A DNA stretch of 43,840 bases from contig CAMMVF010000020.1 in the NCBI GenBank assembly GCA_946500295.1, positions 1-43,840 on the forward strand, written 5' to 3'. The position numbers and the translations under genes are program-made. The DNA comes from an uncultured Clostridia bacterium. GTDB lineage: Bacteria > Bacillota > Clostridia > Oscillospirales > Acutalibacteraceae. Each line of letters opens with the position of its first letter. Position 1 is the first letter of the stretch. The notes beneath the pieces were generated by a model, which saw nothing but the letters and a program-made list of their open reading frames with translations, did no database searches and had not been told where the DNA came from. Below, in pieces: positions 25,506-33,804 of this stretch.

Positions 25506-25631
25506 GCGGGGGAAGCCCTGCCCGCCCTACGGGTGGGCAGGAGCTGCACAGCCACAAAGCCTCCCTGCTATCCGTTAAATCTAATTCCGGCTGTGCAGTG
25601 GCTGCGCCTTCGGCGCAGCAGCTTCCCCCGC
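25506..25631. repeat. 126-bp element with four-way-junction pairing
   Basis: Outer arms GCGGGGGAAGC (25506-25516) and GCTTCCCCCGC (25621-25631) are perfect 11-bp complements. Inside are three further stems, closely packed: CCTGCCC/GGGCAGG (25517-25523, 25535-25541), CTGCACAGCC/GGCTGTGCAG (25544-25553, 25589-25598) and GCTGCGCC/GGCGCAGC (25601-25608, 25612-25619). Only 0-2 nt separate neighbouring stems. The element covers the last 16 codons and the stop of cysE and most of the cysE-cysS gap. It looks like a small mobile or MITE-like element that became part of the gene. Confidence 0.75.
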
Positions 25632-26264
25632 CTCACCCTCAGACTTTTTCAGCGCTTTCTCAAGCTCCTCAACCCTCTTTTTAAGCTTACAAATCTCAAG
25701 GTTTACAGGGTCTGAGAAGTGTATCTGGTCAAGGCATTCGCTTTTGATTCCGTTTATCCTCACAACCTTAGCAGGCACTCCGACCGCTGTGGCGTTTGCA
25801 GGCACTTCCTTCAGCACTACCGCTCCGGCGGCTATGCGGGCGTTGTCCCCGACCTTAAAAGGTCCGAGCACCTTTGCGCCCGACCCTACCATTACATTAT
25901 TTCCAAGCGTCGGATGCCGCTTGCCTATATCCTTTCCCGTACCGCCAAGCGTTACGTTCTGGTATATGGTGCAGTTGTCGCCAATCTCTGTAGTCTCGCC
26001 GATTACCACTCCCATGCCGTGGTCAATAAACAGTCCTTTGCCTATTTTTGCCCCGGGATGAATTTCTATTCCTGTCTTGTGGCGGGAGCGCTGGGAGATA
26101 AATCTGGCTATAAACTTCATGTTGTGCTTGTAAAACCAGTGGGCCTTCCTGTGCGAGCGCACAGCCTTGAAGCCCGAGTACAAAAAGAACACCTCAAGCC
26201 TGCTCCTCGCGGCTGGGTCACGTTCAATAACCGAATCCAAGTCCGCCTTCAATCCTTTAAACAA
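25581..26264 (-). CDS. cysE: serine O-acetyltransferase (EpsC-type)
   Basis: Acetylates L-serine to O-acetylserine for cysteine synthesis (227 residues). The left-handed beta-helix hexapeptide region spans about 65-170: GIEIHPGAKIGKGLFIDHGM, GETTEIGDNCTIYQNVTLGG and the catalytic-loop sequence KRHPTLGNNVMVGSGAKVLG. The start is taken as TTG at 26264 (family-like MFKGLKADLDSVIERDPAAR), with AAAGGAG about 8 nt upstream. The frame is open up to 26306, but that part is the T-box terminator. The last 16 residues, rich in Ala and Pro, are encoded by the inverted-repeat element and lie beyond the usual family end. Confidence 0.92.
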   Translation of the reverse strand: MFKGLKADLDSVIERDPAARSRLEVFFLYSGFKAVRSHRKAHWFYKHNMKFIARFISQRSRHKTGIEIHPGAKIGKGLFIDHGMGVVIGETTEIGDNCTIYQNVTLGGTGKDIGKRHPTLGNNVMVGSGAKVLGPFKVGDNARIAAGAVVLKEVPANATAVGVPAKVVRINGIKSECLDQIHFSDPVNLEICKLKKRVEELEKALKKSEGEAGEAAAPKAQPLHSRN

Positions 26265-26284
26265 CTCACTCTCTCCTTTCGCAT

Positions 26285-26532
26285 AAAATAAAAGCGCACC
26301 GCCCAATAGGGACGATGCGTCATCGTGGTTCCACCCAAATTCAGCGGAGAAGCTCCGCCCTCAAAGCCGATAACGGGGCAGCCGCTGCAAAATACTCGTA
26401 CAACTTTCCTTTGCAGTACTCAGGGGTGCATTTCAACGCGGCTTTCTTAAGCCTTCACACCAACCAGGCTCTCTCTGGAAGTAGCCCACGCTTACTTATC
26501 CCCGTCAAAGTATTTATCTATTAACTTCTTCT
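26285..26532 (-). promoter_or_regulatory. T-box riboswitch, cysteine specifier (TGC)
   Basis: tRNA-sensing leader of the cysE-cysS operon. On the minus strand, in order: AGAGAGCC (stem I AG-bulge region), GGTTGGTGTGAAGGC (distal stem I), GAAATGCACCCCTGAGTA with specifier codon TGC at 26428-26430, the stem III hairpin GCGGAG-CTT-CTCCGC, and the highly conserved T-box GGGTGGAACCACG at 26324-26336. A terminator follows, CGCATCGTCC paired with GGGCGGTGCG, then CTTTTATTTTA. Uncharged tRNA-Cys should stabilise the antiterminator and raise cysE and cysS expression. Confidence 0.92.
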
Positions 26533-26538
26533 CACTTT

Positions 26539-26567
26539 ATTATATACCATTCACCCAAAAAATGGAA
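26539..26567 (-). promoter_or_regulatory. promoter of the T-box transcript
   Basis: Perfect TATAAT on the minus strand (26539-26544) with a weak -35, TTCCAT, 17 nt upstream. It is placed so that transcription starts just before the T-box stem I. Confidence 0.6.
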
Positions 26568-26580
26568 CAGTAAATTTCAC

Positions 26581-27147
26581 TCAGGTTTCTCTGATAAACT
26601 CAAAATTAGCCTTGAGATATACTATACCCGAAATCACCGTCAACACTACCGAAATCCACAGCACTAAATTATCCACAGCCTGTATAATCCACAGATTGCT
26701 GCTCGCCGCAGTAAGCTGAGCAAAATACTGCACGGCTATAATAACGACTATAGCTATAATCTGACTTACAGTCTTTGCCTTGCCCCACATATTCGCCGCT
26801 ACGACCCTGCCGTGGGACGCCGCCACCAGCCTCACCGAGGTCACGGCAAACTCACGAAACAGCACTATTATAATCGGCACAGAGCTTATATATCCGAGCT
26901 CAACAAAGCACAAAAACGCCGATATAACCAAAATCTTATCCGCAAGCGGGTCGGCAAACTTTCCAAATGAGGTTATCTGCCCATTTTTTCTGGCTATCCT
27001 GCCGTCAAGAAAGTCCGTAACCGAGGCGGCTATAAATATAGCCAAGGCTATGAGCAGATTGTGCGGAATAAAACCCAGCAGCAACGCCGCCACAAAAAAC
27101 GGAACTAAAATTATTCTCAATATTGTCAACTTATTCGGTGTGTTCAT
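26581..27147 (-). CDS. pgsA: CDP-diacylglycerol--glycerol-3-phosphate 3-phosphatidyltransferase
   Basis: Integral membrane enzyme making phosphatidylglycerol phosphate (188 residues, four or more membrane helices). The CDP-alcohol phosphotransferase signature DFLDGRIAR, then GKFADPLADK (DxxDGxxAR(x8)GxxxDxxxD) is complete near residues 43-69. The N terminus MNTPNKLTILRIILVPFF is typical. It is the last gene of recA-recX-rimO-pgsA, 22 nt after rimO. Confidence 0.95.
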   Translation of the reverse strand: MNTPNKLTILRIILVPFFVAALLLGFIPHNLLIALAIFIAASVTDFLDGRIARKNGQITSFGKFADPLADKILVISAFLCFVELGYISSVPIIIVLFREFAVTSVRLVAASHGRVVAANMWGKAKTVSQIIAIVVIIAVQYFAQLTAASSNLWIIQAVDNLVLWISVVLTVISGIVYLKANFEFIRET

Positions 27148-27169
27148 CGGTATTCACCATTTTCCGTAA

Positions 27170-28507
27170 TTACTCCATTGTACCTATAGGGTCGCAGCCA
27201 AGGCAGTCCTCTATCCTGACCTTGACAAACTCGCCTTCCTTAGGCTTCCTGTCGGTCGCTATAAAAAAGACCTTTCCGTCTACATCAGGCGAATCCGCCT
27301 TGCTCCTGCCGTAATAACATTCGGCATATCGGTCAAATCCCTCTACCAAAACTTCAAGCTCCTTGCCGATAAGAGACTGGCAGTAGTCAAACATTATCGC
27401 CTGCTGCTGTTCCATTATTATGTTTTGGCGCTCCTGCTTAACACTTTCTTCAATCTGATTTTCAAACTCGGCAGCTTTAGTGCCCTCCTCTCGGGAGTAG
27501 GCAAAGCAGCCCAAACGCTCAAATCTCATATTTTTAACAAATTCGGAAAGCTCGGTAAAGTCCTCCTCGCTCTCGCCCGGGAATCCCGTAATAAGCGTAG
27601 TCCTCAACACCACCCCGGTGAGCTTCGCCCTGATTTTTCCTATCAAGGCCTCGAGCGATTCTTTGTCTCCTCTACGGTTCATAGCCTTCAGGATACTGCC
27701 GCTGCAATGCTGCAACGGCAGGTCAATATATTTTAGTATTTTATCATTTTCTGCCATGGTGTCAAGCAAATTATCTGTTATTCTGTCGGGGTAGCAGTAC
27801 AAAAGCCTTATCCAGTGCAGCCTGTCTATTTTTGCTATCTCCTGCAAAAGCTCATGCAAAGCCGGGTAGCCGTAGATGTCCTCTCCATAGCGAGTGGTGT
27901 CCTGAGCGATAATTATAAGCTCCTTGACCCCTCTGTCGGCTAAAGCGTTGGCTTCCTCGATAAGGGCTTCCTTTCTTCTACTGCGGAATTTTCCCCTTAT
28001 AGATGGGATAGCGCAGTAGGTACAGCAGTTGTCACAGCCCTCGGATATTTTTAAATAAGCATAGTACGGCGGAGTGCTTTGCAGCCTTCCTCCCTCAAGC
28101 GGCAGGAGCAGCTTGTCGGGGAAGGAGCTTACCTTCTCGCCCTTGAGCGCTCTGTCAACAACCTCGGCTATATCGGCGTTCGCCCCTATTCCGATTACGG
28201 CGTCAACCTCATAAAGCTCCTTCATTACCTCGCTTTGATATCTCTCGGCAAGGCAGCCTGTGACGATTATCGCCTTGAGCTTTCCCTCTTTTTTCAACTC
28301 GGCAAGCTCCAATATCTCGTCTATGCTCTCCTGCTTTGCCTGTTCTATAAAACCGCAGGTGTTTACTATCGCAACATCTGCAAGCGAGGCTTCGTTTACT
28401 ATTGTATATCCCGCCTGTCTCAGGGTAAACAGCAGCATTTCTGCGTCAACCTGATTTTTGGCGCAGCCAAGGCTCACCATTCCTATTTTTATCGGCATCT
28501 CACTCAC
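27170..28507 (-). CDS. rimO: ribosomal protein S12 methylthiotransferase
   Basis: Radical-SAM enzyme that methylthiolates an aspartate of ribosomal protein S12 (445 residues). The N-terminal UPF0004 domain has three conserved cysteines (SLGCAKNQVD, VNTCGFIEQAK, TGCLAERY). The radical-SAM core has the cluster motif CDNCCTYCAIPSIRGKFRSR (CxxxCxxC). A C-terminal TRAM-like domain follows from about residue 375. The GFIEQAK and AIPSIRGKFRSR motifs favour RimO over MiaB. It lies 4 nt after recX. Confidence 0.94.
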   Translation of the reverse strand: MSEMPIKIGMVSLGCAKNQVDAEMLLFTLRQAGYTIVNEASLADVAIVNTCGFIEQAKQESIDEILELAELKKEGKLKAIIVTGCLAERYQSEVMKELYEVDAVIGIGANADIAEVVDRALKGEKVSSFPDKLLLPLEGGRLQSTPPYYAYLKISEGCDNCCTYCAIPSIRGKFRSRRKEALIEEANALADRGVKELIIIAQDTTRYGEDIYGYPALHELLQEIAKIDRLHWIRLLYCYPDRITDNLLDTMAENDKILKYIDLPLQHCSGSILKAMNRRGDKESLEALIGKIRAKLTGVVLRTTLITGFPGESEEDFTELSEFVKNMRFERLGCFAYSREEGTKAAEFENQIEESVKQERQNIIMEQQQAIMFDYCQSLIGKELEVLVEGFDRYAECYYGRSKADSPDVDGKVFFIATDRKPKEGEFVKVRIEDCLGCDPIGTME

Positions 28508-28511
28508 TCCA

Positions 28512-29123
28512 TTAGTAATCGCTATCAGTGTATTCGCTCAGCACAGACTTAATATCGCCCCAGCTGTAGCCCATTCTCTGCAATGCAGATACGGTCTTTT
28601 TCCGCCCCTTCTCGTCATTCAAATATCTCATATACTTTCTTTCAACAAGCTCACGGATATTGTCCTTGGGGTCGAGTTCAATATTCTCGAGCACCTCGTC
28701 GATCAGATCACGGTCAATTCCCTTTCGGTAAAGCTTCTGTGCGGCTGCTCGTTTAGACAGCCGTTTGACATTGATAAGCTGCTCCGCCAGACGGGAGGCG
28801 TATCTTTCATCGTCAATGAAGTGAAGCTCCTCCATTTTCTCAACGGCATATTCGGCCGCAGCTTCGTCCTCGGTTCTTCTGAGCTTGTCAAAAAGCTCCT
28901 TCCTGCTGTGGTCTCTAAAACCGAGCAAATACAGAGCCTTCTCCTTTGCCCGCCTTTGCTGTGATTTTATCACAAGGGAGTGCAGCTCCTCGTCGTCAAG
29001 GCAAACGCCCTTTTTTATTCCCTCGTCAAGCAGTACCCTCGAGTCGAGTGTAAAGGCAAGCTCACCGTCAATATACAAATCACTCAAGTATTTTCTCTTT
29101 TTTACAACAGCAGTAACTTCCAT
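28512..29123 (-). CDS. recX: RecX regulatory protein
   Basis: Regulator of RecA filaments (203 residues) built of three-helix repeats. Typical segments are ALYLLGFRDHSRKELFDKLR, EKMEELHFIDDERYASRLAE, and YRKGIDRDLIDEVLENIELD. It begins with the beta-strand part [20 protein letters not shown] found in Firmicutes RecX. Its ATG overlaps the recA stop (TAATG), so translation is coupled to recA. Confidence 0.93.
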   Translation of the reverse strand: MEVTAVVKKRKYLSDLYIDGELAFTLDSRVLLDEGIKKGVCLDDEELHSLVIKSQQRRAKEKALYLLGFRDHSRKELFDKLRRTEDEAAAEYAVEKMEELHFIDDERYASRLAEQLINVKRLSKRAAAQKLYRKGIDRDLIDEVLENIELDPKDNIRELVERKYMRYLNDEKGRKKTVSALQRMGYSWGDIKSVLSEYTDSDY

Positions 29124-30295
29124 TAATCCTCAACCAAAATATCTATATTTGCCTTCTTTGCGGCTGCGGACTGCTTTTTGGCCTCTCGTTCGTCCTGAGG
29201 TTGAGCCGGCGCTTCCTGCTGCTTTTCCGCCTGAGCAGGCTCCTCCTTAACCTCGTCCTTTTTCTTTTTTGTTCTTGACGGACGGGGATCTATCTTGTCG
29301 ATATTCTCCATCAGCTTATCCTCAACCCTCTTTGCAAGCTCGGGGTCGTCCAAAAACAGCTGCTTGACATTATCTCTGCCCTGACCAAGGCGCTCGCCCT
29401 CAAAGCTGAACCAAGCTCCGCTTTTATTGACAACATCAGCCTTAACAGCCAAGTCCAAAAGCTCTCCAACTCGGGAAATACCCTTGCCGTACATGATGTC
29501 GAACTCAGCCTCCCTAAACGGAGGAGCCACCTTGTTTTTAACTACCTTCGCCCTTGTGCGTGAGCCTATCATCTCTCCGCCTGACTTTAGAACCTCTATC
29601 TTGCGGATATCTATTCTGACCGAAGAATAGAACTTGAGCGCACGTCCGCCCGGGGTAACCTCGGGATTTCCGTACACTACTCCGACCTTTTCACGAAGCT
29701 GGTTGATAAAGATAGCAACGCAGTTCGATTTAGAAATTGCACCTGCGAGCTTTCTCAACGCCTGTGACATCAACCTCGCCTGTACACCTACATGAGAATC
29801 GCCCATCTCACCCTCTATCTCCTGCTTTGTTACCAGAGCGGCTACTGAGTCCAAAACAATTACGTCAATAGCGCCGGAGCGCACCAAAGCCTCGGTAATC
29901 TCCAGCGCTTGCTCGCCTGTGTCAGGCTGAGAAACGAGAAGATTATCTATATCTACACCCAGAGCAGCGGCGTACACCGGGTCGAGGGCGTGCTCAACGT
30001 CTATAAACGCTACGTTTCCTCCGTTTTTCTGTCCCTCAGCTATGCAATGCAGTGCAAGCGTGGTCTTACCCGAGGACTCGGGGCCGTAAATCTCGACGAT
30101 TCTGCCCCTCGGAAGTCCGCCTATGCCCAAGGCTATATCAAGCGACAAACTACCTGTCGATATATGCTCGACATTCATAGAGCTGTTCTGCCCCAGTCTC
30201 ATAATTGCGCCCTTACCGTACTGCTTTTCTATCTGGCTTAGCGCCGTTTCCAGCGCTTTTTTCTTTTTATCGTCCTGCTTCTTTTCGTCTGCCAT
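29123..30295 (-). CDS. recA: recombinase RecA
   Basis: Strand-exchange ATPase for homologous recombination and SOS control (390 residues). Walker [10 protein letters not shown] is at 71-79, [11 protein letters not shown] is Walker B, and [20 protein letters not shown] is the L2/ATP-cap region. The C-terminal tail from about residue 335 is unusually long, about 50 residues rich in Lys, Glu, Gln and Ala ([18 protein letters not shown]), ending [13 protein letters not shown] lies 5-6 nt before the ATG. I found no Firmicutes-type LexA box (CGAAC-N4-GTTCG) in its leader. Confidence 0.98.
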   Translation of the reverse strand: MADEKKQDDKKKKALETALSQIEKQYGKGAIMRLGQNSSMNVEHISTGSLSLDIALGIGGLPRGRIVEIYGPESSGKTTLALHCIAEGQKNGGNVAFIDVEHALDPVYAAALGVDIDNLLVSQPDTGEQALEITEALVRSGAIDVIVLDSVAALVTKQEIEGEMGDSHVGVQARLMSQALRKLAGAISKSNCVAIFINQLREKVGVVYGNPEVTPGGRALKFYSSVRIDIRKIEVLKSGGEMIGSRTRAKVVKNKVAPPFREAEFDIMYGKGISRVGELLDLAVKADVVNKSGAWFSFEGERLGQGRDNVKQLFLDDPELAKRVEDKLMENIDKIDPRPSRTKKKKDEVKEEPAQAEKQQEAPAQPQDEREAKKQSAAAKKANIDILVED

Positions 30296-30360
30296 AATAT
30301 AACCTCCGATAAGTAAATTTCGTCAAAATAGCGATATATTTATGAATAATTTCCTATGTA

Positions 30361-30389
30361 ATTATACAGTAACCGCCCCTAAAAAGCAA
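30361..30389 (-). promoter_or_regulatory. promoter of the recA operon
   Basis: Minus strand TTGCTT (30384-30389), 17-nt spacer, TATAAT (30361-30366), about 65 nt before the recA start. Perfect -10 and partial -35. Confidence 0.7.
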
Positions 30390-30408
30390 TAAAGAGGGAA
30401 CAATTTTT

Positions 30409-30444
30409 CGCCCTTGGGCGAGTTCTGTACTGTTTATCGTACAG
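30409..30444 (-). other. two small hairpins after prmC
   Basis: CTGTAC/GTACAG (30425-30430, 30439-30444) directly after the prmC stop, then CGCCC-TT-GGGCG (30409-30420). Neither is followed by a T-run on the minus strand, so I do not call a terminator here, although transcription of prmC probably ends nearby. Confidence 0.4.
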
Positions 30445-31302
30445 CTATTTCTTATATCCGTATATACATCTTTGGATTTCCTGTATATCTCTCACACAGC
30501 CAATATCCGTATATCCCTGCTCAAGGAGTAATCTCTCCACCTTTTCATACTGCCCCTCGCCAAGCTCAAAGCAAATTGCCCCTGTCGGGCTCAGCTTTTT
30601 ACTCCAGTCCTTAATTATTCTGCGGTAAAATCTATAACCGTCCTCGCCGCCGTCTAAGGCCTCCCTCGGCTCTCTGAGCACCTCCCTTTGCAGAGTTTTC
30701 ATCTCCTCTGATTTTATATAGGGAGGATTAGAGATTATTATGTCTAAGCTTGAATCCGCAAAGTCCTCATAACAGCTGAATATATCCGCCTTAACAGGGA
30801 TAACATTTTCAGCCTTTAAGCTTTTTATGTTTTTTTGAAGATATGAGTAAGCGTCGTCATAAAGCTCCACAGCCGAAACCTCACAGGGAAGCTCCTTTGC
30901 AAGTGTAATCGCTATCGCTCCCGAACCGGAGCACAGATCCGCAATTTTTAAGCTATCCCTGCTTTTGAGCATTTTCCTTGCCGCTGATAAAGCCGCATCA
31001 ACCACGGCACAGGTGTCCTCCCTCGGTATCAGCACTCCATAGCCAACCTCGTAAGCCCTGCCCATGAACTCCCATTTTTCGATTAAATACTGAAGCGGCT
31101 CTCCGGAGCATCTTCTGTCTGTCAGCTTCAACAGTTTATCTGCCTTGCTTTGCTCCGCTTCAGATCCTCCGTTCATTATCAGCCCGTGTCTGTCAAGCCC
31201 AAAAACAAACTCAAACAGGCACATAGCGTCAAAGGCAGGGGAATCCACCCCTGCCCTTTTGAGCTCAGATTTAGTTTTTCTATATACCTCGTCAAGCTTC
31301 AT
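30445..31302 (-). CDS. prmC: peptide chain release factor N5-glutamine methyltransferase
   Basis: Methylates the GGQ glutamine of release factors 1 and 2 (285 residues). The N-terminal helical domain ends in GEPLQYLIEKWEFMG and VLIPREDT. SAM motif I is DLCSGSGAIAITLA (122-135), and the catalytic NPPY motif (SNPPYIKSEEM) is at 192-195, followed by EPREALDGGEDGYRFYRRII. It sits directly after the DUF1385 gene (1-nt gap), a pairing common in Firmicutes. The usual partner prfA is not in the window. Confidence 0.94.
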   Translation of the reverse strand: MKLDEVYRKTKSELKRAGVDSPAFDAMCLFEFVFGLDRHGLIMNGGSEAEQSKADKLLKLTDRRCSGEPLQYLIEKWEFMGRAYEVGYGVLIPREDTCAVVDAALSAARKMLKSRDSLKIADLCSGSGAIAITLAKELPCEVSAVELYDDAYSYLQKNIKSLKAENVIPVKADIFSCYEDFADSSLDIIISNPPYIKSEEMKTLQREVLREPREALDGGEDGYRFYRRIIKDWSKKLSPTGAICFELGEGQYEKVERLLLEQGYTDIGCVRDIQEIQRCIYGYKK

Positions 31303-31303
31303 A

Positions 31304-32320
31304 TCAGCACTCGCCTTTTATCTCTTTTTTACCCTCGACATTTTTTTGCTTCTGCGGCAGTAAATCCTCTCCGTTTTCCGGGATAACCGATTTCATAGCC
31401 TTTATTGCAACCTCAATCATCTTGTCGTCGGGCTCTTTTGTTGTTATTCTCTGTGCCCAAAGTCCCGGTGCAGCTATTATTCGCGTCAAAAGATTGTTGT
31501 GTCTGCCGCAAAGCTTGATAAGCTCATAGCCTACTCCGCAGGAAATCGGCAGCAACAAAATCTTGACCACCGCCCTCAAAAAGGGATTTGCAATATGTAT
31601 GAATAAGCCTATGATAATTCCCACCAGTATCATGATAACCATGAAGCTTGTACCGCAGCGGGGATGGAATCTGCTCTGCTTGCGGACATTTTCGACAGTA
31701 AGCTCAAGCTCATTTTCATAACAAAATATAGTCTTGTGCTCTGCCCCGTGGTACATAAATACCCTCTTCATATCCGACATTTTGGAACAAACTACAATAT
31801 AAAACAAGAACAGTGCAATACGGATAATACCCTCGATAACGCTTCTGGCTAGCCAGGAACTGTGAAAATCAGCCGAAACATAGTTTGTCAAGTCAAATAA
31901 CGCACTGGGCACTACAAAGAACAGCAAAACCGCTATCGCAACGCCCAGAACAGAGGCGGCTACCATAAGTACCTTAAAAAACTTATCTCCAAACTTCTCG
32001 TCTATCCACTTTTCAAACTTTGACGGCTCCTCATGCTCATCCTCGGGCACGCTCTCTATCGCCTTGTCAGCAGAGAGCATCAGCGCCTTGTAGCTGAGCC
32101 TCATGGAATCAATCAATCCCGATATTCCCCTGAAAAACGGAATACGAAAAATCTTGAATTTTTCCGCCAAGGAGGTAAATTTCAAATCCTCTGTGTAAAT
32201 TTCCTCCTCGCCCGTGCGCACTGCTACGGTGGTCTTTTTCGGACCTCTCATCATTATTCCCTCTATCAAGGCGGAACCGCCTATAGAGGTTATCCTTTTG
32301 GTGTTAAACTCTTTTTTCAT
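31304..32320 (-). CDS. DUF1385 membrane protein
   Basis: A 338-residue integral membrane protein of the DUF1385 family. Seen: the N-terminal SIGGSALIEGIMMRGPKKTT motif, hydrophobic helices at about 115-145, 165-185, 220-245 and 250-270, and the highly conserved MYHGAEHKTIFCYENELELT and FHPRCGTSFMVIMILVG segments. Function unknown; the HGAEHK and HPRCGT motifs suggest a metal or catalytic site near the membrane. It is found beside prmC/prfA in many Clostridia, as here. Confidence 0.9.
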   Translation of the reverse strand: MKKEFNTKRITSIGGSALIEGIMMRGPKKTTVAVRTGEEEIYTEDLKFTSLAEKFKIFRIPFFRGISGLIDSMRLSYKALMLSADKAIESVPEDEHEEPSKFEKWIDEKFGDKFFKVLMVAASVLGVAIAVLLFFVVPSALFDLTNYVSADFHSSWLARSVIEGIIRIALFLFYIVVCSKMSDMKRVFMYHGAEHKTIFCYENELELTVENVRKQSRFHPRCGTSFMVIMILVGIIIGLFIHIANPFLRAVVKILLLPISCGVGYELIKLCGRHNNLLTRIIAAPGLWAQRITTKEPDDKMIEVAIKAMKSVIPENGEDLLPQKQKNVEGKKEIKGEC

Positions 32321-32340
32321 TTTTGCTCCTTATTACAGTC

Positions 32341-33780
32341 TTATACTTCGGCTGTGCCGTCGTCCTCCTTGAGTACCGGGAATACCAGGGTAACGGTAGT
32401 GCCGACCCCCTCTGTACTCTCTATTGATAGCGAGCCGTTGTGCAGCCGCATTATCTCGTCTGCCACCGCAAGCCCTATGCCGCTTCCCCTGATTGTGTGG
32501 TTTGCCTTGTAAAATTTTTCCTTAATTCTCGGCAAATGCTCCTCGGGAATACCGCAGCCGTTGTCGCTTATCGTTATAGTGATATATTCCTGGTCGCTGG
32601 TAACCTGAATTCCTATAACTCCGCTTTGAGGGGTATATTTGAGCGCATTATCTATAATATTGATAAATACCTGTCTCACCCTGTTTTTGTCTCCCATTAC
32701 AGGGGGTGCGTACTCGGGCTCATCATACAGCAGATGCTTATTTTCAGACAGCGCTCTCTCCCTGAGCATATATATAGCTTCGTCAAGCTCTGCCAGCAGA
32801 TCTATTTTATCCATCATCAGCTGCATTCTGCCGTCTTGAATTCTCGAAAAATCCAAAAGCTCCTCGACAATCCCGGTGAGTCTCTCGCTTTCGCTGATAA
32901 TAACGCTCATGCCCTTGTTCATTATCATAGGGTCATAGGTATCTACTGACCTCATAGTCTCCGCCCAGCCCTTTATAGCCGTAAGCGGGGTTCTCAGCTC
33001 GTGAGATACCGAAGATATAAAGTCGTTTTTCAGCCTTTCCGAGGCGGCAAGCTCGCTTGCCATATAGTTTATGGAATCGCTCAGCTCGCCTATTTCATCA
33101 TCATACATCTTATCTACGGTCGCATCAAAGTCACCGCCCGCAATTTTTCTGGCAGTTTCGGACATTTCCTTAACCGGTATAACAATAGAACGGATAAAGT
33201 ATGCTCCCGAATTAATCATAAAATATATAATTATCAGTCCGGCAAAAATCAGCGCAGAGATTGATACGAATATCTTCCTGTTTGCAGCCTCAAGCGACAC
33301 AACATACCGCACCGCTCCAATATACTCTCCGCCGGTAGTCTCTATAACTCTGGTTACAGCCATTACGCTCTCTCCGCTGTTGAGCTGTCCGCTCCAAACA
33401 GCGAAATTTGACTTGCTCTCAAGCGCCTCTTCATAGTCGGGCATGGGCTCGTTTTCATCAGGGAAAAATCCCGTAGATGTGATTATAACCTCACCCTTAT
33501 CGTTAATAACAAGCAGCTCCATCAATTCTTTGTCAGGAAAGGACTCCACGTAGCTGCGAGCAGTTTGCGTAAAGCTGTCCGTATCTGAGGAAAGATACTG
33601 ACCGAAAAAGTTTACAAGCTCGTTGCTTCGCCCCGCTATTGTCTGTTGGATTCCGCTGTAAAAAAAGCTGGTAATTGCAAAGGAAAGTGAAACCACAAGT
33701 ATCACAATGATAATCAGAAAAACACCGAAAGTGTTTACTATCCAGCGCTTTGTTATGCTGCCTTTGCGCCAGCTTTTCAT
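32341..33780 (-). CDS. sensor histidine kinase (PhoR-like)
   Basis: Membrane sensor kinase (479 residues). Membrane helix 1 spans 15-40, an extracytoplasmic single Cache/PAS-like domain about 41-168, helix 2 about 170-190, and a HAMP linker about 192-245. The HisKA box SSVSHELRTPLTAIKGWAET has phospho-acceptor His260. The ATPase domain has NIIDNALKYTPQSG, DNGCGIPEEHLP and GSGIGLAVADEIMRLHNGSL. It lies 24 nt downstream of its response regulator. The signal is unknown; the adjacent FG-GAP lipoprotein could be involved (inference). Confidence 0.95.
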   Translation of the reverse strand: MKSWRKGSITKRWIVNTFGVFLIIIVILVVSLSFAITSFFYSGIQQTIAGRSNELVNFFGQYLSSDTDSFTQTARSYVESFPDKELMELLVINDKGEVIITSTGFFPDENEPMPDYEEALESKSNFAVWSGQLNSGESVMAVTRVIETTGGEYIGAVRYVVSLEAANRKIFVSISALIFAGLIIIYFMINSGAYFIRSIVIPVKEMSETARKIAGGDFDATVDKMYDDEIGELSDSINYMASELAASERLKNDFISSVSHELRTPLTAIKGWAETMRSVDTYDPMIMNKGMSVIISESERLTGIVEELLDFSRIQDGRMQLMMDKIDLLAELDEAIYMLRERALSENKHLLYDEPEYAPPVMGDKNRVRQVFINIIDNALKYTPQSGVIGIQVTSDQEYITITISDNGCGIPEEHLPRIKEKFYKANHTIRGSGIGLAVADEIMRLHNGSLSIESTEGVGTTVTLVFPVLKEDDGTAEV

Positions 33781-33804
33781 TGTGCTTCCCCCTTTAATAC
33801 CGTT

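Noticed and set aside
26265-26306. Longer cysE start (TTG at 26306)
   Set aside because: It lies inside the T-box terminator stem and has no ribosome binding site; the TTG at 26264 fits both the family and the Shine-Dalgarno site.
30296-30444. LexA (SOS) box upstream of recA
   Set aside because: GAAC and GTTC occur, but about 20 nt apart and outside the promoter, not in the CGAAC-N4-GTTCG arrangement.
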